DNA from: Candidatus Marinamargulisbacteria bacterium SCGC AG-410-N11
Lineage (GTDB): Bacteria > Margulisbacteria > Marinamargulisbacteria > GCA-2716485 > AG-410-N11
Assembly: GCA_003265895.1 (NCBI GenBank)
Contig: QFBS01000001.1
Location: forward strand, 62,001-126,000
Reading direction: 5' to 3'
DNA: 64,000 nt
Shown here: positions 53,001 to 61,259 of the stretch, in pieces
Layout of the letters: each line of letters starts with the position of its first letter
Position numbering within the stretch: position 1 is the stretch's first letter
Program-made: the position numbers and the translations under genes
Notes under the pieces: model-generated
Databases searched by the model: none
The model's input: only the letters and a program-made list of their open reading frames with translations
Told to the model about the DNA's origin: nothing

Positions 53001-56000
53001 ACCAACGTGAAGCCAGGTTATGAAATATTTATTGATGGTACCTTAAGAGGTATGAACTTAGGTGATAATTTTGTGATTAATGACGATAAATGGGATCCTA
53101 AACCAACACCTTGGAAAACAAATAAAAAAACAGATGAAATTTATTATACATCCGGAAATGTAGGGATAGGAACGGCATTTCCTACCGCAACATTAGATGT
53201 AAATGGTACAGTATCTGTTAATCGATTCGAAGTAAAATCGCCAATTAAATTAGATGGAGATTTAACAACAAAGCTCCTAAAGTTAAAAGATATAAAGCAA
53301 ACAGTCGCAACTTATGGCATGCTATTTGTTGAAGATACAGAATTAAAATATCGAAAACCTGGTTCTAATGAAGATAAAATTATTTCATCTCCCATTAAAA
53401 AAGAAGATGGGTTGTTTTCAGGGCCATTATCATATTGGATCGACGAATCAACAATTGGTATAGCTCCTATTTTTTGGAATAATGATAAAGGTATATTAAG
53501 TGCTAGCTCTAATCTTAGAGTAAACGGTTATATCCAAGAAGAGCTTGGACTAACAATTACATCAAATACAGAATTTGGAATTCCAAGCTATAATCAATCT
53601 ATAAGCTCATTTCGAATTGACTCAGAGTTAACTCATCGAGGTAAAATTACAGAAGTAACATCTTATACTGGCCAAGATATTAATATTGTTTTTAAAAAAG
53701 ATTGGGGAACAGATACCGAAGAGCCTGTTATTATTAAAGGATTAGACTTAAATTTAAGCCAACAAGGTGGAAAAGTTCTAAATCGATCAAAAGTAATTGG
53801 TTTAAATGTTGATGTAAGCTCTGTAAATATTGAGTCAAATTCCAATAAATATGCTGCTCTATTTATGGGAGGTAATGTCGGGATAGGAACAGAATCTCCA
53901 TTAACAGAGCTAGAAGTAAATGGTGTCGTTTCTGCAAACTTTTTCAATTTAACAGGAGGGTTAGACGTTTCGACATTAACGATTAACAAAGAAAATAAAG
54001 GGTTTTATGCAGAAACTAGTCGGAGTAATCAAACGCGAATAGGTATAGGAACCTTAACACCAGAAACTGAGTTAGATGTTCACGGAACCGTATCAACGAA
54101 CCGATTAATAGTTAGGTCTGGATTAGTTGCAACCACTATGAACATTGGTAATAATAATTTTGTCGTTGATGACGCTGGTAATATTGGAGTAGGAACGGAT
54201 AAACCAAATGCATTTTTAGAATTAAGTAAAGAAATAACAAAACCATTAGATAAACCATATATTGGAGAAAAGATAGGAATAAACATAGCAAGAGCCAAAG
54301 AAAAAGGAGATTCATTTAAGTTGTTAGAAGATCTAACAGGGTTACAAGTTAATATGAGTTCTGAAAAAAATAACAAATTAGGTGGTCAAAAAGTTGCCAC
54401 GGCTATTAAAGTCGATTTATCCAATATTCAACTAGATAAAGATAGTAAGGCTGTAGGTTTAGATATTAATGTTGAGTCACCCGAAACGGATAATCCTGGA
54501 GCAATTCGCTATGCCGCATTATTTAATGGTGGTAAAGTGGGAATAGGAACAAGAGAACCACTAGCAACATTGCATGTAAGTGGAAATTTAAGAGCTAATA
54601 AAATTATTTTAGGAGAGTCAATTGATACTCCTTTTGCGACATTTAATAGTTTAGTTGTACAAGGTGTTGCAAGTTTTAATCGTGTTACGTTAAATGAATT
54701 AGTCATTAATGATCGTATTTCGGCTAATAGACTAACAATACAAAAAGGAATTGAAGCACCTTTTGGAGAATTTTCACAACTCACTGCTAAAATAGCATCC
54801 TTTAATACAATTAAAGCAAACAATTTAACGGTTTCAAATAATTTATCAAGCCTTTTTGGCGAGTTTTCAGGTGGTATTGGTATTGGTGGCGTCCAAGCAC
54901 CAACGTCAGGTATTCTTGTAAGCGGTAATATTTCAGCTGGCGATTTAGTCGTCAATAACAATTTAATTATATCTAAAAATGCAACATTTCGAGTTAATAA
55001 TTCAGACTTATATGTCGATAAGTCTGGCTTAGTTGGTCTAGGAACAATTAACCCCAAAAATAAGTTACATGTTTATTTTGATAAATCGGTAGAATATGAT
55101 GAAGAGAACTCAAATTCATGGAACGCCATTCGAGTAGAATCAAATGTAAATCAAAATGAAGGTGCCGCTGGTATTTTATTAGTACCAAACAATAGTGCTC
55201 CATCATCATCAATTGGATCAGGTATCGTTGCTGTTCGAGGAAATCCAGATATCAATGCTTCAGATTTAGTATTTATAACAGATCCAATAGAAGGTTTACC
55301 TAAAGAAAGAATCAGAATAACATCGGAAGGAAAAATAGGTATTGGACTAAAAACTCCTCAACATGAGTTAGACATAGCGGGAACAACAAGAGTGAGTGGT
55401 AATCTAATTATCGATGGACAACTAATTGTTAAAGAAATTAAATCCAATGGTTCATTAGTAATAAGTCCAAATCAAGAAATTATATTTAAAGAATTTGCAA
55501 CATTTGAAAAACCAGTAACCTTAAATAAAGGATTATATTTTCAAATCAATAATACAGTCCCGCCAGTTAGTAAATTTGGTCAAATATACTTAGATAAAAA
55601 TCAAGACTTAATTTATCAGATTCCAGGTGAAACAAATACTAAAAATATTTCATCTGCATTTACAGGAAAGTCATCAGTTATTCCATATTTTGATAAAAAT
55701 GGAAACTTATCTAGCCAAGCATCATTAACATACTCTACAGAAACAAATAAAACAACAATCGGAGATAAAGATAATTTAGGACAACTTGAAATAATCAACA
55801 ATTTTAATAAAGATAATGAAGGGAATATGTCCGCTGTTTCAATTAATATGCAATTTAAAGATAGAACCGCAGCCACACAAAAGGGTACATTTAAAGGTTT
55901 AAATATCGATTTTAGGTCAGACCCGTTACCAGGAGAGGATCCTTTATTATTTGGTAGATTAGGAGATCAAGAAGTTGCTATTGGTCTAAATATCGATTTG

Positions 56001-59000
56001 AGAAACTTAATAGCAGATTATAGTATCAATAATAAAAATACATCAGCAACAAAATATTCAGCTCTATTTCAAGGTGGAAATGTCGGTATCGAAACAGAAA
56101 CTCCTCAAGCCGCTTTACATATCGTATCAGATGGTCAAAAGGATGCTTTTAGAGTAGATACAAAAGATAAATTAAATACGTTGATTGTTAATAAAGATGG
56201 GTTAGTGGGAATAGGTACAGGTTCTCCAGAGTCTATGTTACATATTGAAAATACGCAAGATAAAGCGTTTGCCATGATCGTTAGTAGTAATAGTAAAACT
56301 GTATTAGCAGTTTTAAAAAATGGAAACGTTGGAATTGGTACGGATAGCCCAAGTGAAAAATTAGAAGTATCAGGTACTGTATCTGCTAATATAGCAAATG
56401 TAGGTACCTTAGTAGGAACTACTTTAAATATAGCAAATGGTGCCTTAGTAGTTAGTAATAATATTGTGGGTATCGGAACATTAAATCCTAAAGGAAATAT
56501 TCAGTTTAAAAAAGAGCTAACTTCTAATTCAGAGGAAAGTCCATTTATATCCCAAAAAATGGAGCTAGTTATAGCGGGTGATCCTGCAAAAGAGCAAGGA
56601 GGCTTTTTTAAATTACAGCGTGATCTAACAGGGATTAATATTGATATAGATACTAATACAGGCAGTAGTATTGGTGATAATACAGTGGGAGTTACAGTAA
56701 ATGGAATGGTAATCGATTTAACTGGGATTACATTATCATCTGATAAAAGTAATGCTACAGGGTTAAATGTTGATGTTACAGGAGAAGAAGGTAATCGGTA
56801 TGCCGCCCTATTTTTGGGAGGAAATGTTGGTATTGGACTAAAAACGCCAACACAGGACTTAGTCGTTTCTGGTAACATTAAAGCTAAAAATATCATTATT
56901 GAAGACCATTTAGATGCAAGTATTGCCATTGTAACAGCTAATACATTAAAGGTATTAGATAAAGCTACTTTTAAAACAGTAACTATAAACTCATTAGTTG
57001 CAGATTTAGTTTCAGCTAATAAGATAACTATTAAGGAAGAGCTAACGGTATCTACAGCATCTTTTACAGAAATAACTGCTAATTTACTAGCTGCATTTAA
57101 TAAGGTGGGTGTAGGAATTGCAGATCCTACAGTTGAGTTAGATGTAAGTGGTAGTGTTAAAGTAAGCGGTAATATCATTATTCAAAAGGAATTAATGGTC
57201 CATAGTATCACCGCTAATAATAAAATTATAACAATTAATGCTAATGAACTATTTATTAGTGGAAAAGTATCTGTTAATAATACTCTTAGTATCAAAGAGC
57301 ATATGTTTTTAACAAAAGGAATAACCCGAGATTTAACGGAAAGGTCAAGAACTCAATTATTTGTAGATAGCGACGGTCATTTAAATTATGCTTTACCAGA
57401 TACAACTATAGCGACTATAAATATTACCAAGCCATTATCCGGAACTCCTGGTCAAATTCCTTTTTACGGAGACAATGGACTTGTAACTGGAAATCCTAAT
57501 TTTACATATGATAACAGTAATAATAAAGTTACTTTGGGTATAGCTAATCAAGCCACAAGCTTATTTATCAATTCCACATTTGATAAAGATCTTACAGATA
57601 ATGAGATTTCTGCTCAAACAATCTTTTTTGATATCGCAGACCGATCAGGTTTTGATGACAAAGATCAAACATTCAAAGGATTAAATATTAAGCTCCAATC
57701 AAATCCACTAGAGACTAATGATCCATTTAACTTTGGTCGATTATCAGATAAAGAAGTAGCTATAGGGGTTCATGTTGATATGACAAACGTATCAGCAAAA
57801 TATACATCATCACAAAAAAACCCAAGTGCATATAAAGGTACTAAGTATGCCGCACTATTTTCTGGAGGTAACGTAGGAATTGGTCCAGATGCTACGTTTA
57901 AACCAAATGCAACATTACACATTAAATCATCAAATGATAGCGAAGATATATTTAGAATTGATTCGTCAAATCAAGATAGTGCCTTACATGTCAATGGATT
58001 AGGTCTAGTAGGTCTAAATCAATCTAATCCACAAGCTCAACTACATATTCAAAAGCAATTAAACGCAACTAGACCATTATTGAAAATAACCAGCGATAAC
58101 GAAACCGCAGATTTCTTAATTGTAGATCAAAAAGGGTTTGTTGGGATTGCTAGCAGTAACCCAACTAGTATTTTAACAGTGTCTGGTGATATAAAAATTA
58201 ATAACAGTAAGAATGAAAAAGTTTTAGCGACTAATCAAGGTAACATAGGAATTGGAACCGAAACTCCAGAAGCCTTATTAGAAATAACAAGAGCAATAGC
58301 TAATTCTGAAAGTTATTTTAAAATTAAAAATGACTCTAAAACGAACTTTGTTGTTAATAAATCTTCAGATGGTGTTAATGTTGGTGTTGGTTTAGACAGT
58401 CCTAATTATAATTTAAGTGTCGATGGCTTAATTCAGGCAACAGACGGTCAATCAACGTTACTTCCCTCGTTTGTTAATGATAGTAAATCAAGAGGGTTTA
58501 TTGTTGAAAATCAACAAAGTTTTCTTTTCTATGGAATTAATGGTGAGTCAAGTACGCCTGAACCTTCAATCGTATGGGGGCCTGATAATAGTACAAAGTT
58601 AACATTTAGATATTCAGATAATAATGATAATTTTTCTGATACAAAGTCAATTTTAACTTTAGTGCCTGAGACTTTATCAGAGGGCTCTAGAGTTGGTATC
58701 GCAACATCAAATCCGTTAGCAACATTAGGTGTTTCAGGGAATGTTGTTGTAATGACAGCAGATGGCTCAGTTAAGGCTATGATCGTAACCAAAAACTCTC
58801 AAGGTAATTCAATCATATCCATTGGCGGTAACCCGTCAATACAGGATTTAAATCAGCAAACTGCTAGTTTAAATATAAATGGAGACCTTAAGACAAATTC
58901 AATTTCAATTGTAAAAGGAAACGTCGAGTTATCAACAGTTAATATTACAGGAGAGCTAGTAGTATCTAGAAAAGTAGATGAGGCAACCGTCGATTATAAA

Positions 59001-60695
59001 TATCCACAACAAACATCAGGTCAAACAATTTCAATTAATATTGCAGAAGAGTTATCACATAATGTAACAGGACTAGACATAAATATAACGGCAGCAGATA
59101 ATATAGCTGCAAATAGAAAGTATACAATTTGGAATAATAATGTAGCATATGGATTAAAAGTTGATGTCAGTAGCTTATTATATGAGGATGCTTCATTAGC
59201 TAACATTGAAGATTTTGAAATTTATCCAAAAAATAGAAATGGAAATAAATATGCTGCTGCATTTCTAGGAGGAAACGTTGGAATTGGTGTTAATGAACCT
59301 AAATTTCCATTACATGTAAAAAGTAATGTAAGAGGTAATATAGCACAGTTTTCAGCTACAAATACGGACTTATTAATTAAAGATTATGATAATGGATCGA
59401 TCGGTTTCAATCTAATTAACGCAAAAGAGCCTGGTATCGAAAATAGAGCTATATTATTACAACCTACAAGAGTTGGAATTGGAACAACACCAACGCAAAT
59501 GTCAGATGGAAACCCAGAAACAAGGCTTCTTGTTAATGGTGATATCAGAGTTGGTATTAATAATATAAATATCAGAGGAACCGCGGCTAGTGGAACTGCA
59601 ACACCAGAAATTACAGCTCTCAATATCGGTAATAGATTGTTTTTTTCAGGTGGTACACATACAAGTTCAGCTAGTAATAGTGATAATAATGACCCAATTT
59701 GGATAGCTAGATATAATGAGGCCACTAACAAATCTAGCTTATTGGTTAATGTTGGAGGATATGCAGATACTGCCGATTCTACAAAAAAAGAAAATGATAA
59801 ATTTATTATCGGATATCCGAAAGGTACAGGTGGCGAATTCCAAAATGCATTTGTTGTCCAAATGGATGGTAAAGTAGGAATTGGTCCAAATAATAACGCT
59901 ATGAATCCAAAAACCTGGTTACATGTTAAAGGAGACTCCCAAGGACCTGCCGATAAACCTGAAAATTCAGTTGTATTAATTGAAAATACCTCAGGAAATG
60001 GAAATGCATTAGCTTTATCAACAATATCAGATCAGGGACATCTAGCTACATTCTACTCTGCTGGAACCTTAGTAGGTTCAATAAAGGCAAATAAGGATTC
60101 AGTTAGATATCAAACAATCGGTGCTGACTATGCAGAATATTTACCTAAAATAAATCAAGAAGAAGTAATATCTAAAGGGCAAATCGTAGGTGTTGTAAAT
60201 GGAAAAATTAGTAAAGATACATCAAATGCACAGTTATATTTAGTAAAAAGTACTAGTCCAGCGGTTGCTGGAAATTGGCCTGGTGAAGATAAGACTGGAT
60301 TTGAATTAATAGCCTTTTTCGGACAAGTAGAAGTCGAAGTATTAGGCTCGGTAAACGAAGGTGATTATATTATTCCTTCTGGTAAAAATGACGGTATCGG
60401 TATTGCTAAGCCAGAATCTATGTTATCAGCGATCGAAAAGCAAAAAATTGTTGGCCGGGCATGGGAGTCCTCAGATAATAAAAATATTAAAAAGATTAAT
60501 GTAGCCGTTGGTATGAATTTTAGCCGACCATCTATTCAATCAGATATAAATCAATTAACAAAATTAGAAGATAAACTAATTCAGTTAGAATTAGATAAAC
60601 AAACAATTCAAGAAGATCTTAATTCAAGATTAAATAGCCAAGACAATGAACTTAAAATGTTACTAAATAAAGTTGATAAATTATCTAGCAATTAA
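50085..60695 (+). CDS. Giant repetitive surface protein 2 (about 3536 residues), tail-fibre/adhesin-like
   Basis: I place the start at 50085 because MKQRIKQYILILVSCLMAG is a clean signal peptide. The open frame reaches back to 49956 but that extension has no domain character and overlaps the protease gene. The N-terminal beta domain (residues about 24-145) has NGRFSVVLGTDP and VPSVPYSIQSKVAEE. About 35 GNVGIGTxxPxxxLDVxG-type repeats follow, with a YadA-head-like island at 615-679 and six larger GLNVD/KYAALF modules. The C-terminus has DYAEYLPK near residue 3347, the same downstream domain as giant protein 1, and a coiled-coil-like tail. It is almost free of cysteine. The protein is a likely secreted fibre or adhesin. 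It is paralogous to giant protein 1. Confidence 0.8.
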   Translation: MKQRIKQYILILVSCLMAGSLVVANTTPMTISLQATLQTQKTNLNAEVADIKVELEGKKIRPEDGKSVLITTWSQKYKQEMIRNGRFSVVLGTDPKNPIKAEMLNLQEPHFRITLNDRDDLTARFPVPSVPYSIQSKVAEEVLSVKAENIHGVFTNPFLVKADMNINSNTLVVKKNGNVGVNTATPNYMLDVNGNLNASEYYYTDKSGKQLKLEEALSWRKSADNQSLYYVSGNVGIATENPKYALDVVGTVNATQYLIKGEPLNDWLSGSLSWRKTKADSIYYKIETSDGGVGIGTDNISERLDVDGAIRIGNSIQKLPKAGTIEYSLDSKGLPDFYGYVRDGIRFSLTGLKPENDPQKNQILFYTNKDRVSGSDQLTFVNERLGVGTPTPDATVTIVGSPDQNEDLLNIKNSDGKTVLNVKDKNVGIGTDDPKFKLDVNGILNTQEYYINGEPLNKAFSTGTFFLKGNNEAVFYDLGNVGIGTSTPKNLLEISSPTRNAAITFDILGDDLFTIGVDSLIENTFIFSKGSDLSQPVFSFNGERIGVGLNQPKSNLHVSGNSGLLVEGTFGDPNAFLPATGAGTRMIWYPGKSAFRVGHVEGSNWNDVNLGLHSVGLGYDPLVTGEYAVVAGGYKNQAIGKNSFVAGGLTNIAEGHYSFAAGHNAYAKHHGSFVWADYTPTANPFESTAPNQFLIRANGGVGIGTNKTDKSVLTVYRDNDKSHRLITLGNVNNPDNVTVVNAEGQLGIGVSKIPDNTKMTVMGGNVGIGTTMPKAMLTISSNLTEGNILEIKNENVSSDPLVVISHEGNMGVGVRDPQYALDLGAGKIYASQFLMVDPNDPSSVIVLQPSNGSPWADPSENGNNTYRAQGLIGIGTATPNSLLELSNQNSKGSPPVITFDLNKNDIYSIGVVTDNNNIKYFTIQPGSSLSQKIAPILIATQSVGIGTTVNPPSSNLHVSGNTTIIGSLLVGTTNVKPGYEIFIDGTLRGMNLGDNFVINDDKWDPKPTPWKTNKKTDEIYYTSGNVGIGTAFPTATLDVNGTVSVNRFEVKSPIKLDGDLTTKLLKLKDIKQTVATYGMLFVEDTELKYRKPGSNEDKIISSPIKKEDGLFSGPLSYWIDESTIGIAPIFWNNDKGILSASSNLRVNGYIQEELGLTITSNTEFGIPSYNQSISSFRIDSELTHRGKITEVTSYTGQDINIVFKKDWGTDTEEPVIIKGLDLNLSQQGGKVLNRSKVIGLNVDVSSVNIESNSNKYAALFMGGNVGIGTESPLTELEVNGVVSANFFNLTGGLDVSTLTINKENKGFYAETSRSNQTRIGIGTLTPETELDVHGTVSTNRLIVRSGLVATTMNIGNNNFVVDDAGNIGVGTDKPNAFLELSKEITKPLDKPYIGEKIGINIARAKEKGDSFKLLEDLTGLQVNMSSEKNNKLGGQKVATAIKVDLSNIQLDKDSKAVGLDINVESPETDNPGAIRYAALFNGGKVGIGTREPLATLHVSGNLRANKIILGESIDTPFATFNSLVVQGVASFNRVTLNELVINDRISANRLTIQKGIEAPFGEFSQLTAKIASFNTIKANNLTVSNNLSSLFGEFSGGIGIGGVQAPTSGILVSGNISAGDLVVNNNLIISKNATFRVNNSDLYVDKSGLVGLGTINPKNKLHVYFDKSVEYDEENSNSWNAIRVESNVNQNEGAAGILLVPNNSAPSSSIGSGIVAVRGNPDINASDLVFITDPIEGLPKERIRITSEGKIGIGLKTPQHELDIAGTTRVSGNLIIDGQLIVKEIKSNGSLVISPNQEIIFKEFATFEKPVTLNKGLYFQINNTVPPVSKFGQIYLDKNQDLIYQIPGETNTKNISSAFTGKSSVIPYFDKNGNLSSQASLTYSTETNKTTIGDKDNLGQLEIINNFNKDNEGNMSAVSINMQFKDRTAATQKGTFKGLNIDFRSDPLPGEDPLLFGRLGDQEVAIGLNIDLRNLIADYSINNKNTSATKYSALFQGGNVGIETETPQAALHIVSDGQKDAFRVDTKDKLNTLIVNKDGLVGIGTGSPESMLHIENTQDKAFAMIVSSNSKTVLAVLKNGNVGIGTDSPSEKLEVSGTVSANIANVGTLVGTTLNIANGALVVSNNIVGIGTLNPKGNIQFKKELTSNSEESPFISQKMELVIAGDPAKEQGGFFKLQRDLTGINIDIDTNTGSSIGDNTVGVTVNGMVIDLTGITLSSDKSNATGLNVDVTGEEGNRYAALFLGGNVGIGLKTPTQDLVVSGNIKAKNIIIEDHLDASIAIVTANTLKVLDKATFKTVTINSLVADLVSANKITIKEELTVSTASFTEITANLLAAFNKVGVGIADPTVELDVSGSVKVSGNIIIQKELMVHSITANNKIITINANELFISGKVSVNNTLSIKEHMFLTKGITRDLTERSRTQLFVDSDGHLNYALPDTTIATINITKPLSGTPGQIPFYGDNGLVTGNPNFTYDNSNNKVTLGIANQATSLFINSTFDKDLTDNEISAQTIFFDIADRSGFDDKDQTFKGLNIKLQSNPLETNDPFNFGRLSDKEVAIGVHVDMTNVSAKYTSSQKNPSAYKGTKYAALFSGGNVGIGPDATFKPNATLHIKSSNDSEDIFRIDSSNQDSALHVNGLGLVGLNQSNPQAQLHIQKQLNATRPLLKITSDNETADFLIVDQKGFVGIASSNPTSILTVSGDIKINNSKNEKVLATNQGNIGIGTETPEALLEITRAIANSESYFKIKNDSKTNFVVNKSSDGVNVGVGLDSPNYNLSVDGLIQATDGQSTLLPSFVNDSKSRGFIVENQQSFLFYGINGESSTPEPSIVWGPDNSTKLTFRYSDNNDNFSDTKSILTLVPETLSEGSRVGIATSNPLATLGVSGNVVVMTADGSVKAMIVTKNSQGNSIISIGGNPSIQDLNQQTASLNINGDLKTNSISIVKGNVELSTVNITGELVVSRKVDEATVDYKYPQQTSGQTISINIAEELSHNVTGLDINITAADNIAANRKYTIWNNNVAYGLKVDVSSLLYEDASLANIEDFEIYPKNRNGNKYAAAFLGGNVGIGVNEPKFPLHVKSNVRGNIAQFSATNTDLLIKDYDNGSIGFNLINAKEPGIENRAILLQPTRVGIGTTPTQMSDGNPETRLLVNGDIRVGINNINIRGTAASGTATPEITALNIGNRLFFSGGTHTSSASNSDNNDPIWIARYNEATNKSSLLVNVGGYADTADSTKKENDKFIIGYPKGTGGEFQNAFVVQMDGKVGIGPNNNAMNPKTWLHVKGDSQGPADKPENSVVLIENTSGNGNALALSTISDQGHLATFYSAGTLVGSIKANKDSVRYQTIGADYAEYLPKINQEEVISKGQIVGVVNGKISKDTSNAQLYLVKSTSPAVAGNWPGEDKTGFELIAFFGQVEVEVLGSVNEGDYIIPSGKNDGIGIAKPESMLSAIEKQKIVGRAWESSDNKNIKKINVAVGMNFSRPSIQSDINQLTKLEDKLIQLELDKQTIQEDLNSRLNSQDNELKMLLNKVDKLSSN
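51927..52119 (+). other. YadA-head-like repeat island in giant protein 2
   Basis: Residues about 615-679 show VTGEYAVVAGGYKNQAIG, KNSFVAGGLTNIAEG, HYSFAAGHNAYAKHHG and SFVWADY. The regular S-F-A-A-G steps every 14-16 residues match the YadA/Hia head fold more closely than in giant protein 1. Confidence 0.8.
53731..59290 (+). repeat. Six long GLNVD...KYAALF...GGNVGIGT modules in giant protein 2
   Basis: A larger module recurs at about 53731-53895, 54340-54553, 55894-56098, 56631-56839, 57679-57884 and 59071-59295. Each opens with GL(N/D)(V/I)(D/N), has a second GLNVD-like strand, then (K/R)YAALFxGGNVGIG. The modules differ in the linker, and at DNA level they are well diverged. Confidence 0.75.
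60122..60545 (+). other. C-terminal DYAEY domain of giant protein 2
   Basis: The region starts ADYAEYLPKINQEEVISKGQ, continues GVVNGKISKD, AVAGNWPGED, FFGQVEVEVLGSVNEGDYII and SGKNDGIGIA, and matches the end of giant protein 1 step by step. A helical tail of about 50 residues follows (QLTKLEDKLIQLELDKQ). Confidence 0.6.
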
Positions 60696-60764
60696 AATTT
60701 TTAGTGAAATATGATAATCTTTTATATATAATTACCAAATATAACTAATTGTATAGGAGAAACT

Positions 60765-61259
60765 ATGGATATTAAATCGTATGACGATATTGAGGTACCA
60801 GAAAGATTTGTATCATTTATCGTGTTTGAACCAGCATCAATTCGAGTAAACCCGATCGATATTTTACTTGTTGGAGATAAAGTTCCTTTATTCTTTGAAG
60901 AAATTCAAAATAAGTTACTAGAAAGAGAACAAACATTAAAAGAAAATATTTTACAAAATCAATTTAACAAAATTGGTCAAATGTTAAGTTTATTAAAAAA
61001 TTATGATAATGTAATCATCACAAGATTCTTCGATCGTATTTGGAGACGATACTCCTATATTAGTCATTTAGGTGAAATGTTTGTAAATTTAAAAACATAT
61101 AAAGAGTTTTTACCAGAAGTAACAGATGTTTCCGATATTATTACACAACGATTTGATGACGAAGATTTAACTGAGCTAATAGAGGCAGGAGAAGAAGATA
61201 ATGCTGAGGACGAAAATGTAGTTGATAATGAAACGGTAGCGCAAAAAAAAGAAAAGTAA
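60765..61259 (+). CDS. Acidic protein of unknown function
   Basis: I do not recognise this 164-residue protein. It starts MDIKSYDDIEVPERFVSFIV, has a central helical part with LLEREQTLKENI and the basic stretch FFDRIWRRYSYISHLGEMF, and ends in a low-complexity acidic tail (residues about 134-160) finishing AQKKEK. No signal peptide or membrane helix is visible. A good Shine-Dalgarno (TAGGAG) stands six bases before the ATG, and ychF starts within its stop (TAATG). Codon use and the conserved-looking core argue that it is real. The tight coupling hints at a housekeeping role with the GTPase. Confidence 0.7.
   Translation: MDIKSYDDIEVPERFVSFIVFEPASIRVNPIDILLVGDKVPLFFEEIQNKLLEREQTLKENILQNQFNKIGQMLSLLKNYDNVIITRFFDRIWRRYSYISHLGEMFVNLKTYKEFLPEVTDVSDIITQRFDDEDLTELIEAGEEDNAEDENVVDNETVAQKKEK

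Noticed and set aside
54509-55057. Long minus-strand frames inside the giant genes (also 56501-57178 and 59384-59731)
   Set aside because: They are antisense of the GIGTxxP repeats and show only the mirrored VPIPT motif. No ribosome sites or domains are visible.
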